From Flavobacterium oncorhynchi (GTDB lineage Bacteria; Bacteroidota; Bacteroidia; Flavobacteriales; Flavobacteriaceae): a stretch of DNA of 43,046 nucleotides. Below are positions 42,797 through 43,046 of the stretch, piece after piece; position 1 is the first letter of the stretch, and each line of letters begins with the position of its first letter. A program made the position numbers and the translations under genes. The notes beneath the pieces were generated by a model. That model ran no database searches. It saw nothing but the letters and a program-made list of their open reading frames with translations, and was not told where the DNA came from. The DNA is taken from NCBI RefSeq assembly GCF_002217355.1, contig NZ_MUHA01000025.1, forward strand, positions 137,205-180,250, written 5' to 3'.

Positions 42797-43046
42797 GTCC
42801 CAAATTATATTAAACAAATTTATGAATATAACTAACAAGCATTAAAATTTCTTTTTAATCAAACAAAAGCACATTACTAAATAAAAGCTTCTAAATAACT
42901 TCTTTCATCCCAATACAATATTTGTGTATAAAAAACAAAAAACAGCTTTAAAACAGCTGAAAACTAAAATCGTAACGGTTGCTTTCGACTGCTGAGATAG
43001 CATAATATATTTTAGGAATGATTTCTAAAACATTTATAAAACAAAA
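42797..43046. other. Window end, no supported gene
   Basis: This AT-rich stretch lies upstream of the broken Crp/Fnr-type gene. TAAATTTG on the minus strand at 42822-42815 is a possible -7 box, but no TTG lies at a usual distance. AAACAGCTTTAAAACAGCTG near 42940 has a repeated ACAGCT. I see no gene. Confidence 0.4.

Noticed and set aside
1..43046. CRISPR arrays, prophage, insertion sequences or rRNA
   Set aside because: I saw no regularly spaced direct repeats, transposase, integrase, phage structural genes or rRNA sequence.

Overview
This AT-rich window looks like the chromosome of a Flavobacterium-type member of the Bacteroidota. The evidence is the consistent matches to flavobacterial protein families, start regions without Shine-Dalgarno sequences, promoter-like TTG...TAnnTTTG boxes (clearest before the tRNA gene, TTTG-N19-TATATTTG), and family types typical of the phylum (about 800-residue FtsX-type permeases, membrane-anchored AraC regulators, NtrC-type regulators). 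I saw no prophage, insertion sequence, rRNA operon or CRISPR array.

Layout. 1-3 kb: a TIGR01777-type epimerase, an SRPBCC protein, a small secreted DUF1090 protein and a UbiA-like membrane protein. 3-10.5 kb: glycine decarboxylase gcvP, a stand-alone KAS III enzyme behind a perfect 20-bp palindrome, a methyltransferase, a family 2 glycosyltransferase and an MlaE/MlaF-type lipid transporter pair. 10.5-13 kb: SprT-like, SDR and M28 peptidase genes. 13-17.6 kb: a tight six-gene minus-strand operon (peroxiredoxin-like, YHS, DoxX, DinB, TANGO2/NRDE, ATP-grasp) just downstream of a Crp/Fnr-type regulator. 17.7-25.2 kb: acyl-CoA dehydrogenase, a chalcone-isomerase-like secreted protein, an amino acid dehydrogenase, a TonB-like protein facing exbB/exbD, and folC. 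25.3-26.3 kb: tRNA-Val(UAC), whose CCA end and terminator are repeated 764 bp further on, beyond an unrecognised gene. 26.3-32.1 kb: MerR regulator, TlpA-like thioredoxin, two secreted beta-lactamase-fold serine hydrolases and a membrane AraC regulator. 32.4-35 kb: a secreted HExxH protein, DUF4256 and YdeI-type proteins. 35.2-41.3 kb: a histidine kinase/NtrC-type regulator pair divergent from a MacB-like ABC exporter. 41.4-42.8 kb: an LpxA-like acyltransferase and a Crp/Fnr gene broken by a one-base deletion.

The strongest candidate for an undescribed system is at 29.3-32.1 kb. The two serine hydrolase genes have low mutual similarity, yet both carry the same 53-bp array of three half-sites (consensus TAYTCGNNCGC). 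Orientation and spacing are identical, and the array lies 19 bp from a weak -7 box. One array begins 16 bp after the stop codon of the membrane-embedded AraC-family gene. I infer a small regulon in which that regulator activates both exported hydrolases.

Other notable structure: three copies of a ~100-bp palindromic element, two of them flanking the tonB-like gene; a dyad-rich site and a TTGGCACG element between the NtrC-type regulator and the ABC exporter; and one terminator stem reused at several unrelated genes.
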